DNA of 64,000 bases from Coenobita brevimanus (Eukaryota; Arthropoda; Malacostraca; Decapoda; Coenobitidae): the NCBI GenBank assembly GCA_032717465.1, contig CM064632.1, positions 23,881,965-23,945,964 on the forward strand, written 5' to 3'. The position numbers and the translations under genes are program-made. This document shows positions 21,566-32,159 of this stretch, piece after piece (the first letter of the stretch is position 1; each line of letters opens with the position of its first letter). The notes below the pieces were generated by a model. It was not told the DNA's origin. It did not search any database and saw only the letters and a program-made list of their open reading frames with translations.

Positions 21566-22429
21566 AAAACACTCCCTTCCCAGTTTAACTCCCCCCAAAA
21601 TCCTCCCCTTTAACCACGGGAAAAAAAAATCCCTTTCTACTCCAATTAAACCTCTACCCCAATTTAAACCCAGAAACCCGTTACCTTTAACCCCGGAAAA
21701 AATGTAACCTCGTAAAACCTCATCACCCTCAACCCTGGAAAATAAAATAACTCTTTCCTTCATTCCTCAACACCTTCCTTCCCTTGAACTACAAGGAAAA
21801 AAAACTAATTCAACCCCGCCAAACAACGCAAGCCCACCTGCCTACCTGGATTTGGCTTCATTAATTAGCTAAACAGTTTTTTCCACGTTTTAAACACATG
21901 TTCAGCACCAGGCCTGATCAGTTTGGTGCTGGCGCCGCATCCGCTAGCCTGATTATACCAGCATTAGCGCTCTGGCCTCCTATGCTGGCACGGTGAAGAA
22001 CTTAAATTATTATATGCATTACTGGGGATGGGTCTGTGCAGGTGTACATAAGGTCTGGGTTTGTTTATTTTTAGGGGTGTGTATGAAAGAGAGAGAGAGA
22101 GAGAGAGAGATTCCAAACACGACAGACACCCCCCGAAAAAAAAACAAAGCTACTGACCAAAGTAAGGTGTTACAGGTATAATTAATAACGAAGTCCTGGC
22201 TCAAACGGTCTTAGAAAAAACAGGACAAAAAAATGAACGCCTATCCCCACCCACCTCTCCTTCAGCAAGAAGAAAAAATAACTAGGGTAGACAAACACAA
22301 CATATGCAAATAAACACCGTATTAATACGGGTACACTGCAACACATACAGGTGAACTGCGACTATACAGAGTGACTCTGACTCTTAACTGGCTCTTCTCG
22401 ATATCGAATACTCTCATCCGTGGCTTACC
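21566..22429. other. No gene seen
   Basis: Contains AACCCC-rich phrases (21590-21800) and a short (GA)n run at 22087-22110. No coding or RNA feature supported. Confidence 0.45.
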
Positions 22430-22830
22430 CGGAATCTATCCACAAAGTCTGGTCTAAATCGAATGAAAACTCTTTCAGTTGACTTTGCCATGTCGTCATA
22501 TTCTTTGATTTATTGTCCTCAAAAGCACTAGCTCAACCCCTTGGCTGACAGAGCCATTCCCCCAAGTCTGGTTCTAATCAGAAAAGGTATTTTAGTTATT
22601 TTTTGTACACACCAATTAACAACTGTCGAACTTCGATCTTGATCTGTAACATCTGAATGAGTATTTTCAAAACCGATTCTTTTCTTGTTTTACCTTCAAA
22701 CTTCCCACCATGACTGGTCTAAATCGGATAAAAACTCTTTAAACTAACCTTATCCTGTGACCTTGGCTTTTGATCTACTTTTCTCCAAAACAACAGGTCA
22801 ACAACGCCTTGGCTGTACCTCATCACCTTC
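22430..22830. repeat. TGACCT-type degenerate repeat, second array
   Basis: Phrases TCTGGTCTAAATCG.AT.AAAACTCTTT, CCTCAAAAGCACTAGCTCAACC and CCTGTGACCTTGGCTTTTGAT recur as in 19230-19810; about two to three units. Confidence 0.65.
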
Positions 22831-23006
22831 AATACACTTTAATATGTTTGGTTAAAACTGAAGCAGAACTGTCTGAGAATACTATAGTCACTTTGATTGA
22901 CCTGTGCAGCTGAGATGTATGCAGCCAGTAAGGTGTGTTTGATACGCAGCTGCTGATTGGCCGCCGATGATGTCATTGAATTAAATGCAGGCATGTATTG
23001 TTGTGC

Positions 23007-23082
23007 AACATGCAGACGTAGGTGTACACCGTGGGTGGATATTATAGCGCAACATGCAGAAGTAGGTGTATAGTGTGCGTGG
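23007..23082 (+). repeat. 44-bp tandem repeat, interrupted
   Basis: Unit 1 (CAACATGCAGACGTAGGTGT...GGGTGGATATTATAGCG) is followed by unit 2, which is broken after GTGCGTGG at 23082. It resumes at 24473 with ATATAATCC, and a third unit (AACGTGCGGACGTGGATGTA...) runs to about 24520. Continuity across 23082/24473 defines the insertion boundaries. Confidence 0.8.
23076..23082. repeat. Target-site duplication, left (TGCGTGG)
   Basis: Matches 24466-24472. The 44-bp repeat reads through when one copy and the insert are removed. Confidence 0.7.
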
Positions 23083-23153
23083 TTCGTTCGTTCGTTCGCT
23101 CGTTTTAAGATTTCTTGCACCTATAGTGCAGGCTGGGCAATACATTAGCCCGG

Positions 23154-24061
23154 TCAGTGAAGATGCTGCTGTCTTTCGTGTTCAATCCTGTTGACAATGT
23201 AGTACATGATGGCTGTGTCGTCGGGGTAAGTGTTAATTACCTCCTCCAGGCATCGTCTGTGTTCTTTGAATGACACTGGTACCGTGAGTCTCAGTAGGGC
23301 GTCGAGTGCATCAGAGAAGTTGTTCTCCCAGTTGATCGAAGGGCTCATCATAAGATAGGGAGTCGAGACATTGCTTGATGATGGGATGGAGAGATGGCAT
23401 GATGTCTATGATGCGGGCTTTGGCTTGATCCTGAGGGCAGGCGTTCGTGGGGGTGGAGGGAGCAGGCAGGTCGAGGGTCGAGTCGACAGAGGGGGCAAGT
23501 TGTTCGCCTTCCTCTTGTTCTTCCCCTTCATCTTCTTCCTCTTGATGGTCTTGGTTGGGGGCAAAGGGGAGGAAGTGCCTGTCTCCAAAATGGTATCTTG
23601 GAGATCACCGTCGTCCAGGGCAGCAGGATCTACAGTGTCTCGAGGGTCGGGGGTGGTCTCCATTCCCACCTCTGCTGCCGGTGGCGATACATGATTCTCG
23701 GTAGGCAGTACAAGGTCCAAGTTCGAAGCCAGGTCATCAGGTGTTGTGGCTGTCCCTCTGTTGAGAGGAGCATCCAGTTGCAGCCGTTTCCGCGGTGTTG
23801 TGCGGGGTTGGGCTGGCTGCTGTGGCCGGGCCGACTCCTCTGACGAGTGGTGGGATGGACATCGCAGGCGAAGCTTTCAGGGATGACAAGACGTGGCAGC
23901 CCATTCTCCTCGAAGATTTGAGGGAGGAAAATGCGCATACCTGCGCTGTCATCACCACAGAAGGCCCTTGCCGTTGCAATGCACATCACAACGATGGTGT
24001 TCATATCCCCATAGCACCCAGGACCCGAGACCGGCGTCTCTGGGCAGTGGGATGTCACCAT
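23154..24061 (-). pseudogene. Region downstream of the cold-shock domain
   Basis: Overlapping minus-strand frames: 24061-23630, 23979-23737, 23720-23406 (104 aa, Asp/Pro-rich, then a KRKKMKGKNKRK basic cluster and Pro-rich end) and 23351-23154 (65 aa, NWENNFSDALDAL...YIVNRIEHERQQ). Read in sequence with frameshifts they could be the C-terminal part of one protein of roughly 400 residues. I recognise no family. The basic cluster would suit nucleic-acid binding or nuclear localisation. Confidence 0.45.
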
Positions 24062-24069
24062 GTGTGCGC

Positions 24070-24381
24070 AGAGCCCTGCACAGCAACACCTCCCAGCCCA
24101 GAGACATCCCTGGCCACAGGACCCTTAGGAGATTGAGAAAACTGAACTCTCACGTCTCACCCTCGCCGAGAGCGCTGGCGGTGCTGTTTGTTGAGTGCAA
24201 CGATCATACAGCCAGGGACGAAAACATCAGCACCAGTGTTCTGGCGCGTGATGAATCCGTACCCAACCTTCATGTTGAACCAACGAACAGTCCCCCTGAT
24301 CTTCTGGACTCCCGGTGGCTCCGATTTGCTGTTGGATTCCCTCTTCAAAGGGTCGTAGGCAGTAGCAGATGTTCGTGCCAT
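24070..24381 (-). pseudogene. Y-box-like cold-shock domain, frameshifted
   Basis: The first frame (24381-24157, 74 aa) begins MARTSATAYDPLKRES and contains GTVRWFNMKVGYGFITR and ADVFV. These are the RNP1 (GYGFI) and RNP2 (VFV) motifs of the cold-shock fold that binds single-stranded RNA or DNA, and the WFN.K.GYGFI.R spacing is that of eukaryotic Y-box proteins. After a frameshift near 24160 the domain continues with VQFSQSPKGPVARDVSGL and VAVQGS, equivalent to the last strands of a Y-box domain, ending near 24070. The downstream basic/aromatic islands typical of animal Y-box proteins are not evident. The ATG at 24381 suits the domain start. Non-functional as it stands. Confidence 0.75.
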
Positions 24382-24465
24382 GAGGAAGTCTATGGGATCG
24401 ACGAGCCAAGGTTAACTATCTCAGCTAGGGATTTACTGGCATGGCAGCTGGACCGACTCTGACCA

Positions 24466-24472
24466 TGCGTGG
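24466..24472. repeat. Target-site duplication, right (TGCGTGG)
   Basis: Second copy, directly before the resumed 44-bp repeat (ATATAATCC). Confidence 0.7.
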
Positions 24473-25059
24473 ATATAATCCAACGTGCGGACGTGGATGT
24501 ACACCGTGGGTGGATAATTTATTTCAAACGTCACTCATCGTTTTCTGAAACTTTATAATCAACTTTAATTTTCTTTGATAACAGTAAACTTTTAACGCTA
24601 ATTTTGACCTCTTCAGCTCCGGAAATTATTCCATATTTAATCTGTAGCTTGTATTGAAGGCAGTTTAAAAATATAAATATATATGTGTTAAAATAAGAAG
24701 AGGTGTAGATTTAAATCATCGGAGGCCAATCAGCAGCCGCGATTCACACACACCCTACTCGACCCATGCATCTCAGCTGCACAGGTCAGTTAAATAGACA
24801 ATAGTACGCTGCAACTCGATCCTCTTCTTCTAACTTTTTCCCTAACTTACTTACATAATCAGTATCACAGTTAGAGGCTGAGACTTGAGAGGCTTGCCAT
24901 CGTCTAGAAAACAGAATGATGAGACACTTCACTGGAAAGTCAGACAACTGTCAAGAATAAATATGGGTATTGATGGTATTACCATATTATGGGCACTGAT
25001 GTTAATATATGCTGCCATCATTCTAATTTACCGCTAAAATACCGAACCTACTTTAATCT

Positions 25060-25520
25060 TTCCTTACCTAACTTACCTTACCGCAGCTCAAACCTTACCA
25101 TACAAAACCCGATCCAACTGTACTAATCATAATCCTAGTTAACCTCACTATCAAAACCCAGACGAATCTAACTTGCTTACCAAACCTAAATTGACGTATT
25201 GAACCCAACCAAATCTAACCCAACATAACTTACCACCTCCTAATATAACATAACCTGATATGTGTGAACCCAGTCTAATAAAAACCAAACCAAACAAACC
25301 AAACCAAAACAAACCAAAACAAACCAAAACTAACATATTTTACTCTACTTAACATAAACCAACCTACTGTTCTGTAACTATCCCCATTCTCATTGAAACT
25401 AACCCAACTTAACCCAATCTAACTTAAACAACCTAATCTACCTTACGCAAATTTAACAAACATAAACCTAACCTAAGCTGACCTAACCCAACCTCACCTA
25501 AGTAACCTTATGCCCCTCGC
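25060..25520. repeat. Degenerate CCTAA-like tract
   Basis: AACCTAACC, AACCCAACC, AACCAAACC and related words dominate (for example CATAAACCTAACCTAAGCTG near 25459). This resembles decayed arthropod telomeric CCTAA/TTAGG repeats or a related AT-rich satellite, without a pure array. Confidence 0.55.
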
Positions 25521-26165
25521 ACATCCTCGGAAGGAAGACAATCTAACCCCGGAAAAGAGACTGGATCCCATGCTCTCGCCAAGATCGATTTAGAAGGCTC
25601 CAACACCGACGTAAACAGAATTACTGGATGCGATTGTCTTTCATCACACCGAGTAGGACCAGGCCTTGTTTCCATCCCCCCACCCAAACACCCTTCTTGC
25701 CCTACGTCACACTTCACACACTCTCTTTCACACTATACCCAACCGCATTCCCATTCCTCCCTACCTCCCTTGGACCTTTCCCTATCTCCCTTGTACTCCA
25801 CCCACCCTCCCTCTCTTGCACCTTACCTTATCTCCCTCATATTCTACCTTCCCTTGCACCATACCCTATCTCCCTCATATTTCACCCTCCCTCCAGTCCT
25901 CCCTTACTCTAAATCCTATACCTCACATCCCACCCTCTCTCACTTCCTCATCACCGTGCACACCCGATATCCCGCCTCTCTTTACTTATCACCCTCCCTC
26001 CCTCATATTATTCTTCCCATTCTCATACACCATCCTGCCTGTCTCTCTCACACCCCTCTAACCGTCACTCTGTCCTTCACTCCCTCCCTCCCCTCCTTCC
26101 CTCAAACATCCACTCACAAAATACACCCACACACTCAACTACCTATCCTACAGTTCTTCTTGTAG
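25521..26165. repeat. Pyrimidine-rich tract
   Basis: From about 25670 to 26150 the plus strand is C/T-rich (CCCTCCCTC, CCTATCTCCCTCATATT repeated near 25829 and 25865). Open frames here are compositional. Confidence 0.7.
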
Positions 26166-26179
26166 TCTCTCAGGTCTGC

Positions 26180-26180
<1 letters not shown>

Positions 26181-26269
<89 letters not shown>
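26181..26269. repeat. (TA)n microsatellite
   Basis: About 89 bp of alternating TA. Confidence 0.95.
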
Positions 26270-28002
26270 GGTATATATCCCTCTTTTTCCCTCACTCAAC
26301 TCGTCACCATGACGTACACACTGGAATCCTAAAGTCCTCCTCAAATCCAATCTGGATCCCTCACTGTTCCCCTCCCCTTCCCTCACCAGATCCCTCCTTT
26401 CCCCTGATGCCTCTTGTCGTGGGTGTGTCACGAACGAGCCGCCCTGGACCCCTGGTAAGATTTCTCTGCCCCTCAGGTGTCCTATTGCTTGGCGGTACCC
26501 AGTCATGTGGTGGTTCTGAAATATCAGTATCACCTTGTTCAGACAGTTGATCCCAAGTTGCCCTCACCTATCATGCATGCCTCTGCTGGGTATGTTCAAT
26601 TAGATAGCTCTTCACTGAAAACGTTGCCAAGCCCTCCCTCTTCCCAAGAGATCCGCCTCTAACGACCTCCAGGTGGAACTGTACAGGACCCCTTGATAAC
26701 TGGAAGCCAACAGGTCTGGCAAGGGAGCAACTCTCTACCTAAGATGGAGAAAAGGGAGATAAATAAGGAGGGTGAAGGAGAAGGCGATTCTGTTGCCACC
26801 CTCCCTCCCTGTTGTCCAAGGGGGACGACCTGGGGTTCGTCTCCCAGGGATGGGGCCGTAGTTCTTTGTGACGAGTCCCCAAAATGAGAAGCCGCACCAT
26901 TCATCTCCACAGGGAGAAAGGCGGATATAGGGGAAGCTGGGAATGGTCCATCAGGGACCAGGGAAGGTAGCTGAGTGATTGCCGCCCTGAGTAAGGGCTG
27001 CTGCTCCACGGCTTTGATGCCCGAGGAGATGAACATGAATGTGCATTGCACAAGCATGAGAAAAAGCTGCCCCCAATGACGAAGCCCCAGTAAGGGAAGC
27101 CGGACCACTCATCTCCGAAGGGAGAGAAGAAGGGCAGGAGAGGCAGAAGAGGGGGCCTCCAGGGCAGCTGGAGGGGAAGGAGGAGGGCTGCAACGAAAGT
27201 CACAAGCACAAGCTACTCCCCAGGTGGGATGAACCCACACGCACTGAACGGTGTCCTTGCGTCTAAGGAAGAAGTCCTGCTCACAAGCCGACACTTGCAC
27301 TGACTTCGATCCAAATCAAAGAAGGTAGAACTGCATAAACAGAGGTTCATCTCTGGCCAAAGAGGGCAGCAAGGAGAGCCAGGATGAGCTGATGGGGGTG
27401 AAGGCAGGATCGAAGAGCTGATCCTGTGCACAGTCGGTTAGTGAAAAGTAGGGGAAGAGATGGAGGACAACATCGGCCTCAAGCACCCTAAGGCCACGAT
27501 CCCATACACCAGCTCCACAAGGAGGTGAAATAGCTCTGAACTCTAACATTACAGAGGTGAGGCAGGGAGTCCAGAATATGCAGATATAAGGAGACAATGA
27601 AAAACAGACTAAGGAGAAATACTGCACTCCAGAAAGAGGAAGTTATTGTCACAAAACACCCTGTATGCTGCAAGAGCCTGACTAAGAAAAATGACAACAG
27701 GATCTCCCAGCCGAAGGGTATGGAACCATGCAGAACATTGGACTCTGGAACCGGGTCTTCACAAACGGAAGATGGCTGCACACAAAAACGCAGGACAATT
27801 GGCAGGACACTTGCTAGGAGAGCTAATGCAATAAAGTTAACTCCTCTAAGGGAGAACAGAGAATGACAGGCCTACAGGCAACAGCAGCCAACTGACAGCC
27901 TTATCTCGGAACGATTACCTCCCTGCCATCCTACTCTGCCATATGTCACGCACTGCTGCCAAACCTCTCTCTTTTCTGGATGGCTATGATGTGGCTCCAC
28001 AT
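26270..28002. other. GC-richer stretch, no gene recognised
   Basis: Higher G content than its surroundings on the plus strand. Several 80-150 aa frames exist on both strands (for example 26659-27108 and 27316-27627 minus) but share no domain, no splice context I can defend and no similarity I recognise. Two related phrases, GCC[G]CACCATTCATCTCC near 26892 and GCCGGACCACTCATCTCC near 27100, hint at an internal duplication. Confidence 0.35.
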
Positions 28003-28034
28003 TATTATTATTATTGTTATTATTATTTATTTTT

Positions 28035-28110
28035 TTTGTAATTCAGAGTAAAACTGAAGTTGACCTTGCCATGTGACTTTAACCTTTGGCCTACTGATCT
28101 AGAAAAAAAA
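28035..28110 (+). repeat. TGACCT-type repeat, single unit
   Basis: AGTAAAACTGAAGTTGACCT, then TTGCCATGTGACTTTAACCT, matches the 19230-19810 repeat. Confidence 0.5.
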
Positions 28111-28280
28111 GAAGTCTGGTGCATGCGTGAACGAATTACTTGAGTCTATAAAGATGAAAAACTGAATCAAGACAGCTTATTCCCCCTCTATTTATCTATC
28201 TTTACCACCGCTGCAGATAGAACACAAGCTGAGGGTATACAAGATAACATTTTCCACTACTTTAAGTTACACCTCAGAGC

Positions 28281-28288
<8 letters not shown>

Positions 28289-28366
<78 letters not shown>
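28289..28366. repeat. (CA)n microsatellite
   Basis: About 78 bp of CA. Confidence 0.95.
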
Positions 28367-28368
<2 letters not shown>

Positions 28369-29157
28369 GTAACTGAATCACAACAGTAATTAACACTTCC
28401 AGGCATTTATCCTCTCTCTCACCTGAGTAAATTCAAATTGTGTTAGGTGGAACAGAACACTAGGGTCGTCCTGACTTTGAGAAGGTTAATGGAGACAGTA
28501 TCAACACTCTCAGGTATCTCGGTAATTACATAACATTTCAGAAATATACTAGGTCTGTACAGTATATGTAAAACTTCCCCAGGATTTACTTCTCCTGTGT
28601 TGAATAAGATAGCCTGACAGGCAAGAATTAAATAGGAAAAAGGTTTTGGTTGGTACTTGACTCTTCCAAAGGTACGTTTCCCCCTCTGTCTCCATTGATA
28701 TCGTTCACCTTAAGAGTTTTCAGGATATCGTGTCTTCAGAGTTCTCAAGATATCGTTCCGTAAGAGTTTTCAAGATACTGTATTTTAATATTTTTCAAGA
28801 AATCGTGTCCCTTAATGTATTCAGTAGTACAAGACGCCCCTAAGAGGAGTAAAATCGTCTGCCGGTACATGAATAACTACTCATGGAAGTCACTACAGTC
28901 AACGTGTCAATTTCAGATTTTTAATGCAAGGTTATATCTACCTCCAGACGATTTTGTTCAGCTTAAGGGAAAACTCTTGTAGTGACTTGGTTAATGAAAG
29001 CTACAGCAAGCCCTTCCACTTCGTATAGTGTTGACCTTCCATGGAACTGCATTCATTAGCTCCTCTTTCCATCCCATTTTTCAACGTACATTCCAAATAT
29101 GCTCCAAATTTACAAGACATTTTGTTCACACACACACACACAAATACCGCCACACCT
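28367..29157. other. No gene; repeat-like phrases
   Basis: Contains three related phrases GAGTTTTCAGGATATCGTGTC, GAGTTCTCAAGATATCGTTC and GAGTTTTCAAGATACTGT (28712-28780), a short degenerate repeat, and a GACGATTTTGTTCAGCTTA...GGTTAATGAAAGCT phrase (28942-29003) found elsewhere in the window. Confidence 0.45.
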
Positions 29158-29222
29158 GCCCACCACCACTACCACCAATACCACCACCACCCACCACCAC
29201 CACCACCAACAACAACAACAAC
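29158..29222. repeat. (ACC)n/(AAC)n trinucleotides
   Basis: CACCACCACTACC and AACAACAACAACAACC. Confidence 0.85.
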
Positions 29223-30096
29223 CTTTACACTGTATTTCGCGGGCCACGTCAGCTCAAATTCCACTAAGCTGAGTCTAAGCCCAATATATGATGAACGGGA
29301 TATTTATAATGATCATAAATGGCCATACTGACTTAATTATGCAAATGGACCCCATTAATGTGAGCTTCTTAACTCCTGTGACTAAATTTCTTCTTAGTCT
29401 TGTTTTCTGGAGACGATATTATTCGTGCTATGGCAAATTTTCAGTAGGGATGGGGTTAATTAAAGCTGTCTAGCTCTTCGTGCTCGAAAAGTTGTCTTAA
29501 ACTGAATAAAACCGTCTGGAGGGGGTAACGATTAAAATAAATTAAGTTAACGTGGTGATGTCGCGACCCCTTCAATCAAATGATGCAGAGTTGACTTTTA
29601 TTTTTGCTACTACAACAAGGAGACTTTTGGAAACGGAGAGGGTAGACGCAGCCTTCACATATCTCCTTTAATACGTGTAACCAATCCTAAGCTGAATAAA
29701 ATCGTGTGTGGATAAAGAATAAAGTAATAATCTTGTCACCATCAATCGTGCTACTACCAAACTATATTATTTTGCAAAGGGGTTAATGAAGGCTATGGCT
29801 ATCCATTACGGTACTGGCTTTGTGAATGCGTTAATAAAGACTTATGTTTATTTAACCCCTCCAGCTCAAAGGGACTCTCAAAAAAGAAAAAAAAAATTAT
29901 CTGAATTTTAATATCAAGAATGGAATGAAAACAGTCGCTGTACTGGCGATGTTAATTGTTATAAATGGTGTTAATGACTTTATTATGTAAATGAACCAAC
30001 GAAATTGAGCTTCATGACTACGTCAAGAACGAGGACGTAGTTTTAACCATATTTTTGTAATTTCTAAGCGACTTTATTCACCTTACTGGAGATACA
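29223..30096. other. No gene; dispersed GGGGTTAATGAA motif
   Basis: The motif family AAAACCGTCTGG / GGGGTTAAT[G/T]AA[G/A]GCT occurs at about 29450-29525 and 29775-29800. Other DNA is AT-rich and unassigned. Confidence 0.4.
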
Positions 30097-30117
30097 TTGT
30101 TCTTGTTATCTCTAAAC

Positions 30118-30470
30118 AATAATATTCACCACTACAACTACCACTCCTACCTTCTTCACCACCATAACTACCATCACTACCTTTACCACCGCCACAATTA
30201 CATCACTACCTTCCCCACCACTACCACAACTACCATCACTACTTTCACCACCACCACCACCACCATTAGCAGCACCACCACAACTGCTATCACTACCTTC
30301 ACCATCACCATCACTAGCACAAACACCACCACTACCTTTATCACCACCAGCCCCAAAACTACCAATACTACCTCCACCACTACCTTCACCACCACTATTA
30401 CCAACACAAGTACCACCACTACCTTCACTATCACCATCACCACCACAATCACCACCACCACAGCCTTTTA
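30118..30470. repeat. (ACC/ACT)n imperfect trinucleotide array
   Basis: About 350 bp of ACC, ACT, ATC and ACA triplets. The 149-aa Thr-rich frame and its antisense Val-rich frame are products of the repeat. Confidence 0.9.
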
Positions 30471-30688
30471 CGAGTTCTCAAAATCTAATATCAAAAAATA
30501 TAACTCTAAGAATGCAATTAGCTGGAAGTTTTGTCCAAAGTTATAATGGAGAGAGAGAGAGAGAGAGGGAGAGAATCCTCTTAGACTAACTGGCACTGCG
30601 ACGGGAAAATAAGAATTATTGCCACATGAACAATGAGGAAGGGGAGGAAAGGCAAGCTTTATAATTGGTTAGTTCAGGAGGACTTTTC

Positions 30689-30842
30689 GTTCGTTCGTTC
30701 GTTTAGCAAGGTTACAACATCCTTACAGGCGATGATCCTGATGACCTAATGACGGCTCCCCACGCTGTTCGATCTCTAGCAGCATCTCTACCCAGTCTCT
30801 TAGTCCTTAAATCAAACTCTTAAATATCATCCCCCGGATATG
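30689..30842 (-). mobile_element. LINE-D 3' end with (AACG)n tail
   Basis: TTCGTTCGTTCGTTCG at 30688-30703 is followed by sequence matching 60550-60660 (CGATCTCTAGCAGC.TC.CTACCCAGT, then AT.TCATCCC). On the minus strand this is the 3' UTR of a decayed LINE ending in an AACG tandem tail. The tail is of the same kind as that on the cold-shock element at 23083. Confidence 0.6.
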
Positions 30843-30844
30843 GT

Positions 30845-31025
30845 AGCTTATTGGGTTAGGTTAGGTTAAGCTGATATAGTTTATGTTTGATTATGTTAGA
30901 TTAGGCTGGGGATATATTAGATTTACTGCTATGTTTGATGAGGTTAGATGAATATGCTAGTTCAGATTATGCTATGTTAGGCTGGGTTAAATTTGGATAG
31001 GTTGGGCGAGGTTAGATTGGTCTCT
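30845..31025. repeat. Degenerate TTAGG-like tract
   Basis: GGGTTAGGTTAGGTTAAGC followed by GGTTAGATGA, TGTTAGGCTGGGTTA and GAGGTTAGATTGG. Decayed relative of the arthropod TTAGG telomere repeat, on the strand opposite to 25060-25520. Confidence 0.55.
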
Positions 31026-31086
31026 TAGGTGATTTTTTTCGAAAGATGCCATGGATGTGTGATTTATGTGAACCTGTCCTGTTCAT

Positions 31087-31235
31087 GTGTGTGTGTGTGT
31101 GTGTGTGTGTGCTGAGGACACTGAATAAGTCATCATTACATTTAAACTATTATTACCCCCCCCACCCTTCTCCACATATACTTCACCATTTTCCACCCAT
31201 ATCTTTGCCCCCACGCCCTTTTCTTTACCTCCGCC

Positions 31236-31325
<90 letters not shown>
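31087..31325. repeat. (TG)n, (CT)n and (CA)n microsatellite cluster
   Basis: TG at 31087-31109, CT at 31240-31272 and CA at 31273-31325, the last two directly abutting. Confidence 0.95.
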
Positions 31326-31328
<3 letters not shown>

Positions 31329-31490
31329 AAGATCGATATGTTGACGCCACCCATCACAGGAGGCGACGTCAGGCAATAAACAGGTAGGCAGATTTTTTTA
31401 TTCTTTTTCTTTCTTTTTTCCTACACTTCTTTTGTTTGTGAGTAAGGAAATAAATGCCAGAAATTAATGGAGTGGAAGAAAGGATATGGA

Positions 31491-31494
<4 letters not shown>

Positions 31495-31539
<45 letters not shown>
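31495..31539. repeat. (GA)n microsatellite
   Basis: About 45 bp of GA. Confidence 0.95.
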
Positions 31540-31542
<3 letters not shown>

Positions 31543-32159
31543 GGGGAGCTTATCACTTTAACTTCAACCAACAGATAATTCGTTTCATCGCAGGAGGCCA
31601 TATATAATTTTCTGCTACAAGACGATTTTATTTAAATCAGAAAAAAATCCCCACGTAGTAAACAGATTTATGTCGACTGCATCTAACTCCTACAGATAAA
31701 AAAATAAATCCTTTCTATGCTTAATAAAATTCCTTAAAAAACAAATAAATCCCTTCCATGATTAATAATAATCCTTAAAAACAGCAGGAATGTACCTAGA
31801 AATGCGTCATCAGAGTGAAGGGGTTGATTCAGGTTTGGAGAATCATGCTGAACTGCTGGGATTTTTTTTTTTTTTTAGTTTTCGCTAAATAAGGTCTCAA
31901 CAAAGCTCAGTAAAGTCGCTAGAAATTAAAAAGAAAAAAAAGGGAGGGGATAAAGTAGTTAAATTCTTGGTGTGGAAGGGGTTAATATTCACGAAAGAAA
32001 GAATACGCAAAATATTCACTTTACTCTGGTCACGCCTCCTTTATTCTAATCCTGCTTAGAGACGAGTTTGTTCAGCTTAGGGGAGACTTGCCGAACTGGA
32101 CGGGTTAGATACAGCCGTCGTTAACCCCTTCAGTCTGAGTTTACGTAGGCTGATTAAAG
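31540..32159. other. No gene seen
   Basis: AT-rich, with GACGA[T/G]TTT.TT.AGCTTA and AACCCCTTCAG phrases (31620, 32050-32140) of the dispersed motif described in the findings. Confidence 0.45.

Larger units (their letters stand above)
23083..24465 (-). mobile_element. Cold-shock-domain retro-element (candidate new element)
   Basis: A 1,383-bp insertion into the 44-bp repeat, bracketed by TGCGTGG at 23076-23082 and 24466-24472. Coding remnants read on the minus strand. In that direction the 3' end is an (AACG)n tetranucleotide tail (plus strand TTCGTTCGTTCGTTCG at 23083-23098), not poly(A). The target duplication plus tandem tail imply insertion by a LINE-type machinery. Contents: a Y-box-like cold-shock domain, then a Pro/Lys-rich basic linker, then a short C-terminal frame. 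It is either a processed copy of a cellular gene or a repeat family carrying its own RNA-binding protein. Confidence 0.65.
22882..24804. mobile_element. Inverted-repeat DNA element (TA-flanked) carrying a retro-insertion
   Basis: The left arm 22882-22975 and right arm 24720-24804 are inverted repeats. Both read CTAT.GTC, then GACCTGTGCAGCTGAGATG and GCTGCTGATTGGCC towards the centre. TA flanks both ends (22880-22881 and 24805-24806), compatible with a Tc1/mariner-type TA duplication, although the ends are partly palindromic. Without the 1.39-kb insertion at 23083-24472 the element would be about 0.53 kb, non-coding and MITE-like, with a 44-bp tandem repeat inside. Confidence 0.7.

Noticed and set aside
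26659..27866. Several 60-150 aa frames, both strands, in GC-richer DNA
   Set aside because: Considered as exons or a decayed gene, but no domain, consistent frame or splice pattern could be defended.
30097..30546. 149-aa Thr-rich frame and Val-rich antisense frame
   Set aside because: Pure product of the ACC/ACT trinucleotide array.
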